DNA of 64,000 nt from Antrihabitans stalactiti (GTDB taxonomy: Bacteria; Actinomycetota; Actinomycetes; Mycobacteriales; Mycobacteriaceae). The stretch spans positions 186,001-250,000 of the forward strand of contig NZ_VCQU01000006.1 of the NCBI RefSeq assembly GCF_012932915.1, given 5' to 3'. Both the position numbers and the translations under genes were made by a program. Below, one piece after another: positions 8,030 to 17,775 of the stretch. Positions within the stretch are counted from its first letter, which is position 1; each line of letters begins with the position of its first letter. The notes beneath the pieces were generated by a model. The model made no database searches. It was not told where the DNA came from and saw only the letters and a program-made list of their open reading frames with translations.

Positions 8030-8751
8030 ACGACGCCGGCGAATTTGGCCCGGAAACCTTTGACGCGTGCGGCATCTGCGTCGAGCGCAGCACCCACGAC
8101 CGTCTTGCACACGATCCCGTAGGTGCACAGTCCGTGCAGGATCGGTGCAGGAAAGCCTGCGGCCTTCGCGAATGCGGGGTCGGAGTGCAGTGGATTGCGG
8201 TCGCCACACATTCGGTAGAGCAGCGCCTGTTGCGGCAAAGTCTTTGTGGTGACGTCGAAGTCAGGTTCTCGGTCGGGGAGTGCGACCGACTCCGACGGAC
8301 CGCGTTCGCCACCGAACCCACCCTCGCCGCGAGCGAATATCGATGATCGAGCACTCCACAACGGGTTCCCGTCGGTGTCGACCGTCGTCGATTCCTGGAC
8401 GATCACCGCGGCCTTGCCCTTGTCCCACACCTCGGCGATTCGGGTCGACGTCGTTGCCTTGCCGGATGGCGGAATCGGCTGGTGAACAACGATTTCCTGG
8501 CTGCCATGGACGATCCGTGCAAGATCGATCTCGACGCCCGGGAACGACACCCGGGGTGCCTCGGTCGCATGGAAGGTCGCCGCGACGGTGGCGAAAGTTG
8601 GCAGTACTTGTGGCGCAACGTCGTCGAGGTAGCTCAGGTCGTCCAGTCCTGCACCCAACGCGAGGTGGTACAGCTGCACATCGGAGGTCTCCCAGGCGAA
8701 TTCGTTCGATCCAAGGTCGGCGCCGATGGCGATTGCGGGATCAATTGGCAT
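7906..8751 (-). CDS. MaoC-like enoyl-CoA hydratase, steroid side chain (Hsd4B/ChsH3 type)
   Basis: 281 residues with two hot-dog repeats, as in type-2 enoyl-CoA hydratases. The hydratase-2 motif appears as YRMCGDRNPLHSDPAFAKAAGFPAPILHGL in the second half, with the catalytic Asp/His pair in DRNPLHSDP. In M. tuberculosis a homologue (Rv3538) lies beside kstD as it does here; it hydrates a steroid-CoA during side-chain beta-oxidation. Its ATG (8751) lies inside the end of kstD (11-nt overlap), so both are read from the KstR-controlled kstD promoter. The exact substrate is inferred. Confidence 0.82.
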   Translation of the reverse strand: MPIDPAIAIGADLGSNEFAWETSDVQLYHLALGAGLDDLSYLDDVAPQVLPTFATVAATFHATEAPRVSFPGVEIDLARIVHGSQEIVVHQPIPPSGKATTSTRIAEVWDKGKAAVIVQESTTVDTDGNPLWSARSSIFARGEGGFGGERGPSESVALPDREPDFDVTTKTLPQQALLYRMCGDRNPLHSDPAFAKAAGFPAPILHGLCTYGIVCKTVVGAALDADAARVKGFRAKFAGVVYPGESLRCRIWRDGSQLLVAVTVPERDDAPALADVVVTLA

Positions 8752-10417
8752 TCTTGCGCTCCGCCATATCGAGCACAGCGAGGTAGCCGAAGGTCATGGC
8801 TGGTCCGATCGTCGCGCCGGGGCCCGCATACGTGTGCCCCATGACGGGCGCACTCGAGTTTCCGACTGCGTAGAGGCCATCGATCACGGTCCCGTCCTCG
8901 CGCAGTACCCTTGCCGCGGTGTCGGTCCGGAGGCCGCCTTTCGTGCCGAGGTCGCCTGGGACCATCTTGATCGCGTAGTACGGCGCCTTCTCCAAAGCCC
9001 CGAGGCTCGGGTTCGGCTTGTTGCGCGGATCGCCGTAGTAATGGTCGTAACCGCTCACGCCTCGGCCGAAATCCTCGTCATGACCTTTGTGGGCGAATTC
9101 GTTGAACCGCTGGACCGTTCGGGTCAGCTCATCGGCAGGCAAACCGACCTTCTCGGCAAGTTCGGCGATCGATGCGGCCTGGGTGACCACCCCTGCGTCG
9201 ATCCATCGCTTCGGGAAACGCTGCTTCGGCTGCAACCCGGCGAACATGTAGCGGTCGCGATAGCGCTGGTCGAGGATCATCCATGTGGGGATGTTCTCGC
9301 CCGGTCCTTCGCCGATGCCGTACTCGCCGCCGTACATCCGATGCACAGCTTCGACGTATGGTGCGGCTTCGTTGAGGAATCGCTTGCCCCTGCTGTTGAC
9401 CATGATGCTGCCGGGCAGGTTGCGCTCCGCCAGGCAGAACCACGGTCCGCCGGTCAGTGGAATCGAGGGTCCCCACCATGCATCGTCCATCAAATCGGTT
9501 GCGGCACCGAGCTTCAGGCCCGCGAGAATGCCGTCGCCAGTGTTCGCCTTCGCGCCGACCGTCCATTCTGTGCCGATCGGTTCGCGCTGGTATTTGCGTC
9601 GCATTTCTTCGTTGTGGTCGAAGCCGCCCGCTGCGATGATCACGCCGCGCCGTGCTCGAATCAGTTCCGGAGACCCGTTTCGCAGGACGTGCACGCCGAC
9701 AACGCGACCGCCGTCGGTCTCGAGGTCGGTGAGTGGCGTTTCGAGCCAGATCGGCACATTCGCGTCGAGCAAGCCCTTCCGCAACGCGGCCGAGAACGCC
9801 TGTCCGCGCCCGAGTAGGTGCTTGCCGGTGAGCTTGGCACCGATCAGCCGAGCGCCGACCCGCATGACCCGCAGCGGTCCGCGTGGGTGGCGTTTCCGGA
9901 GGTTGAGCCACTTGTAATCGGCTTGTGTGACAACGACATTGAGCGGTGCCTTGCCGTAATCCGGCTCCAGGTTTTTGAGCTCGGCGCCAAGTTTCTTGCC
10001 GTCGAAGGGCTTCGGCTCCATCGTCCGGCCGCCGACCCGGCCGCCCGGTGCCTCGGGGTAGTAGTCCGAGTAGCCCGGCACCCACGCGAACCGCAACGGC
10101 GAGTTGCGCAGCACGAAGGAGATCATCTCCGGACCGCGATCGATGTAGGTATCGATGCGGTCGGCGGGCACGACGTCGCCGATGATGTTGTGGAGGTATT
10201 TGCGCGCCTCTTCGATGTCGTCGTCCACACCGTCGGCGACCAGCGCCTCGTTGGTCGGTATCCAGACGCCACCTCCCGACCGTGCGGTCGAGCCGCCGTA
10301 ATGCGGCGCCTTCTCGACGATGACGACGCTCAGGCCCTTGCGCGCGGCAGTGAGCGCGGCGGTCATCCCGCCGGCCCCACTGCCGACCACGACGATGTCG
10401 TACTCATGCTTGCTCAT
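8741..10417 (-). CDS. kstD: 3-ketosteroid delta1-dehydrogenase
   Basis: 558 residues. The FAD-binding GSGAGGMTAALTAARKG is at ~10-26, followed by a second flavin-contact segment GGSTARSGGGVWIP. The C-terminal YAVGNSSAPVMGHTYAGPGATIGPAMTFG is characteristic of KstD (FAD_binding_2 superfamily). It introduces the C1-C2 double bond into ring A of 3-ketosteroids; with KshA this leads to spontaneous opening of ring B. ATG 10417 is chosen over the in-frame GTG at 10426 because the latter lies inside the KstR operator and adds only three residues. The operator ends one base from the ATG and no Shine-Dalgarno sequence fits between, so a leaderless mRNA is likely. Confidence 0.93.
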   Translation of the reverse strand: MSKHEYDIVVVGSGAGGMTAALTAARKGLSVVIVEKAPHYGGSTARSGGGVWIPTNEALVADGVDDDIEEARKYLHNIIGDVVPADRIDTYIDRGPEMISFVLRNSPLRFAWVPGYSDYYPEAPGGRVGGRTMEPKPFDGKKLGAELKNLEPDYGKAPLNVVVTQADYKWLNLRKRHPRGPLRVMRVGARLIGAKLTGKHLLGRGQAFSAALRKGLLDANVPIWLETPLTDLETDGGRVVGVHVLRNGSPELIRARRGVIIAAGGFDHNEEMRRKYQREPIGTEWTVGAKANTGDGILAGLKLGAATDLMDDAWWGPSIPLTGGPWFCLAERNLPGSIMVNSRGKRFLNEAAPYVEAVHRMYGGEYGIGEGPGENIPTWMILDQRYRDRYMFAGLQPKQRFPKRWIDAGVVTQAASIAELAEKVGLPADELTRTVQRFNEFAHKGHDEDFGRGVSGYDHYYGDPRNKPNPSLGALEKAPYYAIKMVPGDLGTKGGLRTDTAARVLREDGTVIDGLYAVGNSSAPVMGHTYAGPGATIGPAMTFGYLAVLDMAERKNAN

Positions 10418-10418
10418 G

Positions 10419-10432
10419 TAGAACACGTTATA
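10419..10432. promoter_or_regulatory. KstR-type operator (kstD / flavoprotein)
   Basis: TAGAACACGTTATA fits the mycobacterial KstR consensus TnnAACnnGTTnnA fully. It lies between divergent kstD (one base from its ATG) and the flavoprotein gene. The surrounding bases are identical to those at the kshA operator. Confidence 0.85.
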
Positions 10433-10500
10433 GAATGATGGGGCAGCGGGTCCAGAGCGGACATCGAAACGTGTTGCAGTCCCATGGGAGGTTTGTACCG

Positions 10501-12102
10501 ATGACGTGGGATCTTTCCGCTGATGTCGTTGTCGTCGGCTACGGCGCGGCTGGCACGTCGACCGCGCTCGAAGCTGTAGCAGTCGGCGCCGATGTTCTCG
10601 CGATCGACCGTTTCAACGGCGGCGGCGCGACCGAATTGTCCGGCGGAATCGTCTACGCGGGTGGCGGAACCTCGGTGCAGCGCGCGGCCGGCGTCGAGGA
10701 CTCGCCGGAAGAGATGCTCGCGTACCTGAGCCGCGAAGTCGGCGACGCTGTGAGCGCCGAAAGTCTGCGACGGTTCGTGGACGGCAGCCCAGCAATGATC
10801 GATTGGTTGATCGGTCACGGTGTGCCGTTCGACTCGACCCTCTGCCCGTACAAGACGTCGTTTCCGAACAACAAGTACTACCTCTACTACTCGGGAAGCG
10901 AGTTGGCCGGCGCTTTTCGCTCTGTCGCCAAGCCTGCTCCGCGCGGGCATCGGGCCCATGGGAAAGGCACGTCGGGCAACAAGATCTATGCCGCGCTGTC
11001 GAAGTCAGCGCAGGCCGCGGGTGTTCGATTCCAGCCCCACACCCGAGCGGTCAGGCTCTTGACCGACGATGGTCGCGTCGTGGGCGTCGAGGCCACGACC
11101 TTGGTCAAAGCGCCGGTCAAGGTCCGAAACCTGTTCGCGCGCTTGGCTCGTACGTCCGCGAAACCGGGGATCTACTATCCACCGTTGCGAACCTTGCTCG
11201 ACAAGCAGATGCGCAAGATCGAGCGGCGCTACGGCAAAACGGTCCGCATCAGGGCCAATTCCGGAGTGGTCGTGTGCGCTGGTGGCTTCATTGCCAACCG
11301 AGAAATGGTCCTCGAGCACGCACCAGCCTTCAGCGGTGGGTTGGCGCTGGGCACGTCCGGCGACGATGGCAGCGGAATCGAAATGGCACGGGCTGTCGGC
11401 GCCGCCACGGACCGCCTGGGCAACGTCTCGGTGTGGCGGTTCCTCGTTCCGCCCAGTGCGTTCATGGGAGCAATCCTCGTGGACCAATTCGGGAGCCGCG
11501 TCATCGACGAGTCCCGCTACGGCGCGGCGGTCGGCCACGCCCTCGTCGCTGACCACGGCGGCAAAGGCTGGTTGCTCATCGATGCCGATGTAGCTCGGGA
11601 GGCGCGGTCGCAGTTGCCGGGCCAATCGCAATGGTTTCAGCGGATGCAGACCGAAGGGCTGTTCCGTTTCGAGGCTAGCAAAGGTGCGACAGTCGAGGAC
11701 GCAGCCGTGAAGGCCGGTATCGATCCTGTCGGGCTGCGCGCCACCGTCGACGCTCACAACCGCGCGATCGAACTCGGCGCTCCAGACCCGGTGGGCAAGC
11801 CCGACGACTTCAGGCGTCCGCTCACAGCAGGGCCGTTCTCGCTGTTGGACGTCTCGATCAAACAGAGCGTGTCGAATCCGTGCCCGATGCTCACGCTCGG
11901 TGGAGTCGTTGTGAACGAAGTCACCGGTGCCGTGAAGACGGCGAGCGGCGACGAAATACCTGGTCTGTATGCCGCAGGTCGCACGGCAGTCGGGATCTGC
12001 TCGGACTCTTATGTCAGCGGGTTGTCGCTCGCTGACTGCGTTTTCTCGGGCCGACGCGCCGGCCGTGCCGTAGCGAAGGGACTGATTCATGCTGTCGAGT
12101 GA
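10501..12102 (+). CDS. FAD-dependent oxidoreductase, KstD/fumarate-reductase superfamily
   Basis: 533 residues. The FAD motif VVVGYGAAGTSTALEA is at ~10-25, GGGATELSGGIVYAGGG follows, and the C-terminus has GLYAAGRTAVGICSDSYVSGLSLADCVFSGRRAG. ATG 10501 has a clear GGGAGG nine bases upstream. It belongs to the same superfamily as KstD but lacks the KstD C-terminal YAGPGAT signature, so its substrate is probably another ketosteroid or acyl-CoA intermediate. It is divergent from kstD across a KstR operator and overlaps hsaE by 14 bases, placing it in the steroid regulon. No exact reaction can be assigned. Confidence 0.75.
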   Translation: MTWDLSADVVVVGYGAAGTSTALEAVAVGADVLAIDRFNGGGATELSGGIVYAGGGTSVQRAAGVEDSPEEMLAYLSREVGDAVSAESLRRFVDGSPAMIDWLIGHGVPFDSTLCPYKTSFPNNKYYLYYSGSELAGAFRSVAKPAPRGHRAHGKGTSGNKIYAALSKSAQAAGVRFQPHTRAVRLLTDDGRVVGVEATTLVKAPVKVRNLFARLARTSAKPGIYYPPLRTLLDKQMRKIERRYGKTVRIRANSGVVVCAGGFIANREMVLEHAPAFSGGLALGTSGDDGSGIEMARAVGAATDRLGNVSVWRFLVPPSAFMGAILVDQFGSRVIDESRYGAAVGHALVADHGGKGWLLIDADVAREARSQLPGQSQWFQRMQTEGLFRFEASKGATVEDAAVKAGIDPVGLRATVDAHNRAIELGAPDPVGKPDDFRRPLTAGPFSLLDVSIKQSVSNPCPMLTLGGVVVNEVTGAVKTASGDEIPGLYAAGRTAVGICSDSYVSGLSLADCVFSGRRAGRAVAKGLIHAVE

Positions 12103-12874
12103 GTTACGCATCGAGCTCGCGGATCGGCTGCTCGCAGCCGAGCGCGACCGTGTTCCGATCGACCCATTGACCAACCACTACGCCGACATCGACGTCGTCG
12201 ACGCGTACGAAATTCAGCTCATCAACATCCGTCGTCGGCTCGATGCGGGCGCTCGGGTCGTCGGTCACAAGGTGGGCCTGTCGTCGAAAGCCATGCAGAA
12301 CATGATGGGTGTCGACGAGCCCGACTACGGCCATCTCCTCGCGGATATGGCTGTGACAGAAGAAGAGCCGGTGCCTGCAGCGCGCTATTGCTTCCCGCGG
12401 GTCGAGGTCGAAGTCGGCTTCGTTCTCGGCGCCGACCTGCCCGGCGAGGATTGCACCGAGGAAGACGTTCTTGCGGCTACGACGGCATTCGCGCCCTCGA
12501 TCGAACTGATCGACAGCCGCATCTCCGACTGGAAAATCAAGCTCGCAGACACCATCTCGGACAACGCGTCGTCGGCGGGATTCGTTCTCGGCAAGGAGCG
12601 AGTGAAGCCGGGCGAAATCGACATCAAAGGCATCGATGCCGTCCTCACTCGCAATGGCGAGCAAATCGCGGAGGGACGCAGTGACGCGGTCCTCGGCGAC
12701 CCTGTCATCGCGGTCGCGTGGTTGGCCCGCAAAGTCGCGGGGTTCGGCGTAAGGCTGAAGGCAGGCGACATCGTGCTGCCCGGCTCGTGCACACGAGCTA
12801 TCGATGCCCGACCGGGTGATTCTTTCCATGCAGAGTTCAGCGGGCTGGGTTCTGTTTCGCTGCAGTTCGTTTAG
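12089..12874 (+). CDS. hsaE: 2-hydroxypenta-2,4-dienoate hydratase HsaE
   Basis: 261 residues of the MhpD/fumarylacetoacetase-like hydratase family. Recognisable blocks are GHKVGLSSKAMQNMMGVDEPDYGHLL, VEVEVGFVLG and SIELIDSRISDWKIKLADTISDNASSAGFVLG. It hydrates 2-hydroxyhexa-2,4-dienoate, released from ring A by HsaD, to 4-hydroxy-2-oxohexanoate. Its ATG is inside the upstream gene, and hsaG and hsaF follow, giving the complete lower pathway in order. Confidence 0.92.
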   Translation: MLSSELRIELADRLLAAERDRVPIDPLTNHYADIDVVDAYEIQLINIRRRLDAGARVVGHKVGLSSKAMQNMMGVDEPDYGHLLADMAVTEEEPVPAARYCFPRVEVEVGFVLGADLPGEDCTEEDVLAATTAFAPSIELIDSRISDWKIKLADTISDNASSAGFVLGKERVKPGEIDIKGIDAVLTRNGEQIAEGRSDAVLGDPVIAVAWLARKVAGFGVRLKAGDIVLPGSCTRAIDARPGDSFHAEFSGLGSVSLQFV

Positions 12875-12883
12875 GAGAAGCGC

Positions 12884-13786
12884 ATGACCAAGGCAAGTGT
12901 CGCGATCGTCGGATCGGGCAACATCAGCACGGACCTCCTGTACAAACTGCAGCGGTCCGGGGTGCTCGAGCCGCGCTGGATGATCGGCATCGATCCGGAG
13001 AGCGAGGGCCTGAAACGTGCCCGTTCGATGGGGCTGGAGACATCGGCAGAAGGTGTCGACTGGCTGCTCGCGCAGGCAGACAAGCCCGACCTGGTCTTCG
13101 AAGCCACCTCGGCGTACGTCCACCGCGACGCGGCGCCGAAGTACGCGGAAGCAGGTATTCGCGCGATCGACCTGACCCCCGCTGCGGTTGGCCCCGCCGT
13201 TGTGCCGCCGGTCAATCTCGGTGAGCACCTCGACGCACCCAACGTCAACATGATCACCTGTGGCGGCCAGGCCACGATCCCGATGGTCGCCGCGGTGTCG
13301 CGTGTGGTCGAGGTGTCTTATGCCGAGATCGTCGCCTCCGTCGCATCGGTCTCCGCGGGTCCGGGCACACGGGCCAACATCGACGAGTTCACGAAGACGA
13401 CGAGCCGTGGTGTCGAGACGATCGGCGGTGCCGGACGTGGCAAGGCGATCATCGTGCTCAACCCCGCCGACCCGCCGATGATCATGCGCGACACCATCTT
13501 CTGTGCGATTCCCGAGGATGCAGATACTGCGGCGATCGCCGAGTCGGTCCATCGGATGGTCGCGAGCATTCAGGAGTACGTGCCGGGCTATCGGCTCTTG
13601 AACGAGCCCCAATTCGACAAGCCGTCGGTGATCTCCGGCGGGCTGGCGCGGGTGTCGATCTTCGTCGAAGTCGAAGGCGCGGGCGACTACTTGCCGCCGT
13701 ATGCCGGCAATCTCGACATCATGACCGCCGCGGCCGCAAAGGTCGGCGAAGAGGTCGCCAAACAAATTCTGAACGTGCGCGTCTGA
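12884..13786 (+). CDS. hsaG: Acylating aldehyde dehydrogenase HsaG
   Basis: 300 residues. The NAD-binding motif is [17 protein letters not shown] (~6-22), and the catalytic cysteine is Cys126 in [12 protein letters not shown]. It oxidises propanal (or acetaldehyde) to the acyl-CoA, taking its substrate by channelling from the aldolase HsaF. TAGGAGAAG ahead of ATG 12884 is a good ribosome site. It sits between hsaE and hsaF in the usual order. Confidence 0.94.
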   Translation: MTKASVAIVGSGNISTDLLYKLQRSGVLEPRWMIGIDPESEGLKRARSMGLETSAEGVDWLLAQADKPDLVFEATSAYVHRDAAPKYAEAGIRAIDLTPAAVGPAVVPPVNLGEHLDAPNVNMITCGGQATIPMVAAVSRVVEVSYAEIVASVASVSAGPGTRANIDEFTKTTSRGVETIGGAGRGKAIIVLNPADPPMIMRDTIFCAIPEDADTAAIAESVHRMVASIQEYVPGYRLLNEPQFDKPSVISGGLARVSIFVEVEGAGDYLPPYAGNLDIMTAAAAKVGEEVAKQILNVRV

Positions 13787-13795
13787 GGAGTGACA

Positions 13796-14821
13796 ATGCC
13801 ATTCTCCGATCAACTCGACATCCGCATCACCGATACGTCCTTGCGCGACGGCAGCCACCACAAACGCCATCAGTTCACCGCCGAAGACGTCGAGAACATC
13901 GTCGCCGCGCTGGACGGCGCAGGCGTTCCGGTGATCGAGGTGACGCACGGCGACGGTCTCGGCGGGTCGTCGTTCAACTACGGCTTCTCGAAGACTCCCG
14001 AACAGGAATTGATCTCGATCGCGGCCAAGACCGCGAAAAATGCGAAGATCGCATTCCTCATGCTGCCGGGGGTCGGGGTGAAGGAAGACATCATCATCGC
14101 TCAAGACAACGGCGCGTCGATCTGTCGCATAGCTACGCACTGCACCGAGGCGGATGTCTCGATCCAGCACTTCGGCCTCGCACGCGAGCGCGGACTGGAG
14201 ACCGTCGGCTTCCTGATGATGTCCCACACTCAGTCGCCCGAGAACCTCGCCAAGCAGGCCCGCATCATGGCCGATGCAGGGTGCCAGTGCGTCTACGTTG
14301 TCGATTCAGCCGGTGCGCTGGTGCTGGAGCAGGTCGCCGATCGCGTCGCGGCCATCGTCGACGAGTTGCACGGCGATGCGCAGGTCGGGTTCCACGGTCA
14401 CGAGAATCTCGACCTCGCCGTGGCCAACTCCGTCTATGCGGTCCGGGCGGGTGCGCTGCAGATCGACGGCAGTACGCGGCGCTTCGGTGCCGGCGCCGGC
14501 AACACGCCTGTCGAGGCGTTCGTGGGTGTCTGCGACAAGCTCGGCATCAAGACCGGCATCGACTTCTTCAAGATTGCCGACGCCGCCGAGGACGTCGTAC
14601 GTCCGGTCATGCCGCACGAATGCCTCCTCGATCGACAAGCCCTGATGATGGGCTACGCAGGCGTCTACTCGAGCTTCCTCAAGCACGCCGAACTGCAAGC
14701 AGAGCGCTACGGCGTCTCCGCTGCGGAAATGCTGGTCCGTGCAGGTGCGCGCAAATTGGTCGGCGGGCAAGAAGATCAGCTCATCGATATCGCCTTGGAA
14801 TTGCAGCGCGAAAACGCCTGA
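13796..14821 (+). CDS. hsaF: 4-hydroxy-2-oxohexanoate aldolase HsaF
   Basis: 341 residues, DRE-TIM metallolyase family. The catalytic/metal motif is [17 protein letters not shown] at the N-terminus, with [15 protein letters not shown] supplying the metal-binding His-x-His. It splits 4-hydroxy-2-oxohexanoate to pyruvate and propanal, which passes to HsaG. ATG 13796 is preferred to GTG 13790 because GAGGAG (13785-13790) lies five bases upstream of the ATG but overlaps the GTG. A palindromic repeat follows the gene. Confidence 0.94.
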   Translation: MPFSDQLDIRITDTSLRDGSHHKRHQFTAEDVENIVAALDGAGVPVIEVTHGDGLGGSSFNYGFSKTPEQELISIAAKTAKNAKIAFLMLPGVGVKEDIIIAQDNGASICRIATHCTEADVSIQHFGLARERGLETVGFLMMSHTQSPENLAKQARIMADAGCQCVYVVDSAGALVLEQVADRVAAIVDELHGDAQVGFHGHENLDLAVANSVYAVRAGALQIDGSTRRFGAGAGNTPVEAFVGVCDKLGIKTGIDFFKIADAAEDVVRPVMPHECLLDRQALMMGYAGVYSSFLKHAELQAERYGVSAAEMLVRAGARKLVGGQEDQLIDIALELQRENA

Positions 14822-14830
14822 TCACCCCTC

Positions 14831-14870
14831 GTGAGTCTTTTAGGAGTCCATAGACTCCTAAAAGACTCAC
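14831..14870. repeat. Palindromic intergenic repeat A, copy 2
   Basis: 40-nt hairpin: 18-base arm GTGAGTCTTTTAGGAGTC, loop CATA, and the exact complement. The arm is identical to copies 1 and 3 except for one base, here A, with T at the partner position. It lies nine bases after the hsaF stop, between hsaF and rpf. Confidence 0.9.
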
Positions 14871-15692
<822 letters not shown>

Positions 15693-15705
15693 CTGATTCC
15701 TCGAC

Positions 15706-15740
15706 AAGCCCCGCCCACTCGAATGAGTGCGGCGGGGTTT
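15706..15740 (+). terminator. Rho-independent terminator of rpf
   Basis: The stem CCCCGCC-CACTC pairs with GAGTG-C-GGCGGGG (one bulge) across a short loop, followed by TTTGTCGTTT. It lies 14 bases after the rpf stop, and may also end transcription of the convergent VOC gene. Confidence 0.75.
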
Positions 15741-15746
15741 GTCGTT

Positions 15747-16142
15747 TCAGGCCTTGGTCCACCCCGGCGCAGGCGTGACGTCGCCTTGCCAGAAGTACCA
15801 CTTGTAGCCCCACGGATCGGTGACGTCGAACGACCGCGGACCGTATGGCTGCTGCTCGATGTCACTCACTGCGACGTCGGCGTTGGCGACGGTGCGTTCC
15901 CGACGAGCGTCGAGGTCGTCGACCGTGACGATCAGCAACGCGCCCGGACCGTCGGACGGGCCAGGGGCCCGCGCCGTCATCGATACTTTCGTGCCGCCGA
16001 CCATGATGTCGGCTTCCTGTAGCACACCGTCGGGGTCGAGCCAGCGGGTCGACGGACCGAAGCCGAAGACCTTCTCCAGCCAGTCGAGGGCGGCGTCGGC
16101 ATCGGCGTAGTAGAGGTATGGGGTCAATCCGGTGATGCTCAT
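15747..16142 (-). CDS. VOC (glyoxalase-fold) family protein
   Basis: 131 residues from ATG 16142; a GTG at 16157 would add five residues. Features typical of the vicinal-oxygen-chelate fold are TPYLYYADADAALDWLEKVFGF at the start and RSFDVTDPWGYKWYFWQ near the end. Members bind metal or small molecules and include dioxygenases, isomerases and resistance proteins; this one resembles the PhnB-like group without a clear substrate. It faces rpf tail to tail. A role in steroid metabolism is not evident. Confidence 0.7.
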   Translation of the reverse strand: MSITGLTPYLYYADADAALDWLEKVFGFGPSTRWLDPDGVLQEADIMVGGTKVSMTARAPGPSDGPGALLIVTVDDLDARRERTVANADVAVSDIEQQPYGPRSFDVTDPWGYKWYFWQGDVTPAPGWTKA

Positions 16143-16197
16143 GGACCCAAGTTTCACGCCACCGGGGTGTTCGTGGCTTGGATAGATGGGAACTCTG

Positions 16198-16536
16198 TCA
16201 GACGCCTTCGCGATCGACGACCTCGAGCAGTCCCTCGGCGACCGCGTGGTCGATGCTGTCGCGCAGCCGCGGGCACGAATCGTGTTGTGCCGTCGAGCCG
16301 CCCGCGCTGATGGCCTCCTTGAATACGGGGCAGGTGTCAGCCGGGTCGCTCGTCCATTGAATGCTGGTCTGCTTGAAGCTGTTCTTGCGCGCGAGGACTC
16401 GGGTTCCGCACGTTCGGCATTCGACGGACTGCATGCCGAGATCGAGGTACGTCTGTTTGTCCACGACGGTCTGCGCCCGGACCGCCTCGATACGTTCGGG
16501 TTGATCGCGGAAGTCGGGAGCCTTAGCCCAAGCCAT
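16198..16536 (-). CDS. Small cysteine-containing protein downstream of kshA
   Basis: 112 residues. It contains a CxxC pair (ECRTCGTRVLARKNSFKQTS) and two further Cys (DTCPVFKE, HDSCPRLRDSIDHAVAEGLLE), suggestive of a metal or redox site. It starts two bases after the kshA stop, so it should be co-transcribed with the oxygenase under KstR. The position matches the hypothetical gene beside kshA in M. tuberculosis (Rv3527), though I cannot confirm homology. No function is known to me; an electron-transfer or oxygenase-maturation role is speculation from position and cysteines. Confidence 0.6.
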   Translation of the reverse strand: MAWAKAPDFRDQPERIEAVRAQTVVDKQTYLDLGMQSVECRTCGTRVLARKNSFKQTSIQWTSDPADTCPVFKEAISAGGSTAQHDSCPRLRDSIDHAVAEGLLEVVDREGV

Positions 16537-16538
16537 GG

Positions 16539-17669
16539 CTACACCCCCGCCTCGGCTTCTTTCTTACGGCGCAGATTCTCGGCCACCTCGGCCTCCCACG
16601 CGATGTTCGCCTTCGTTGTGTCGACCTCGAATTCAAATCGCCTGGTCATGGCATCGGTGACATCGGCGACGTCGACGTAGAACTGCTCGTACCAGCGGCG
16701 GAGTTGATAGACCGGACCGTCTTCGTCGCACAGCAGCGGATTTTCGATCTTGCTCTTGTTCTTCCAGATCTCGACGTCCTGGAGGAAGCCGAGACTGATG
16801 CCTTCGGTGAACTTCGCGGCGATCTTGTCGGCCATCTCGTCGCTGACGCCTTGCGGCTTGTGCACCGACACACCCCATTGCAGGACGAACGAATCCTGCG
16901 TGACCGGGTAGTGGCAGTTGATCAGCACGCTTTCCATCTCGTAGCCGCCGTACACGTTGGTGAGCGGGTTGATCATGTAGCTCGGACCGAAATATGACGC
17001 CTCGGAGCGCAGCAGCGTATCGCCGCCGTACTGCGAGCCCATTCCGATATCCGGCCGACCCTTGGTGTTCAGATACTGGGTGGCGACCTGGCCTTCGATG
17101 ACGTTCTTGAAGTACGTCGGGAAGGCGAAATGGATGTAGAAGAAGTGCGCCATGTCGACGACGTTGTCGATGATCTCGCGGCAGTTCGCGCCTTCGATCA
17201 ACATCGAGTTCCAGGTCCAGTCGGTCCATTCGTCGCTGTAGGCGCCCTCGATCCGAGGGATGGTGACGTCGTCCGGCGGCGGATTGCCCTCATGGTCGTG
17301 CCAGACGAACAGTTGGCCGTTGCGCTCCAGCGTTGTCCAGGAGCGAGTGCGGGCCAAAGGCGGCACGCGGCGTGCGTAGGGAATACCGGTGCATTTACCG
17401 TTTCCGCCCCAACGCCAATCGTGGAACGGGCAGGCGACGTCGTCGCCCTTGACCTCGCCTTGGGTGAGGTCGCCGCCCATATGCCTGCAGTAGCCGTCGA
17501 GTACCCGCAACTCACCCTTGCTGTCTGCCCAAACGACGAGCTTGGTGCCGAACGCGGTGACGGCATGCGGCTTCCCGTCGGTGTACGTCTTGGTCAAACC
17601 GAGGCAGTGCCAACCACGGGCATACCTCGTCGGTGTCGTGCCGACATCGATTTCGCGTACCTTCGCCAT
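16539..17669 (-). CDS. kshA: 3-ketosteroid-9-alpha-hydroxylase oxygenase KshA
   Basis: 376 residues. The Rieske [2Fe-2S] ligands are Cys61, His63, Cys80 and His83 (CRHMGGD...CPFHDW). The mononuclear iron site is Asp172-x2-His175-x4-His180 (DNVVDMAHFFYIH). KshA hydroxylates C9 of 3-ketosteroids; with KstD this opens ring B. Its reductase partner KshB is not in this window. ATG 17669 lies one base from the KstR operator, the same arrangement as kstD, so a leaderless mRNA is likely. Confidence 0.95.
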   Translation of the reverse strand: MAKVREIDVGTTPTRYARGWHCLGLTKTYTDGKPHAVTAFGTKLVVWADSKGELRVLDGYCRHMGGDLTQGEVKGDDVACPFHDWRWGGNGKCTGIPYARRVPPLARTRSWTTLERNGQLFVWHDHEGNPPPDDVTIPRIEGAYSDEWTDWTWNSMLIEGANCREIIDNVVDMAHFFYIHFAFPTYFKNVIEGQVATQYLNTKGRPDIGMGSQYGGDTLLRSEASYFGPSYMINPLTNVYGGYEMESVLINCHYPVTQDSFVLQWGVSVHKPQGVSDEMADKIAAKFTEGISLGFLQDVEIWKNKSKIENPLLCDEDGPVYQLRRWYEQFYVDVADVTDAMTRRFEFEVDTTKANIAWEAEVAENLRRKKEAEAGV

Positions 17670-17670
17670 G

Positions 17671-17684
17671 TAGAACACGTTATA
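17671..17684. promoter_or_regulatory. KstR-type operator (kshA)
   Basis: TAGAACACGTTATA, a full match to TnnAACnnGTTnnA, one base from the kshA ATG. The ~20 bases around it are the same as at kstD. Confidence 0.85.
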
Positions 17685-17693
17685 GAACTTGGG

Positions 17694-17712
17694 CGAAATC
17701 CGCTAGATTTCG
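17694..17712. repeat. Short inverted repeat in the kshA-hsaA intergenic region
   Basis: CGAAATC-CGCTA-GATTTCG is a perfect 7-bp inverted repeat with a five-base centre. It lies between the two KstR operators and matches neither the KstR nor KstR2 consensus. Binding of another regulator is possible. Confidence 0.4.
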
Positions 17713-17775
17713 GTGCGTCTATCACGGTGTGGCGCACCATCTGACCTGCTAGCCGGGCCGAACCTCGACATCAAT

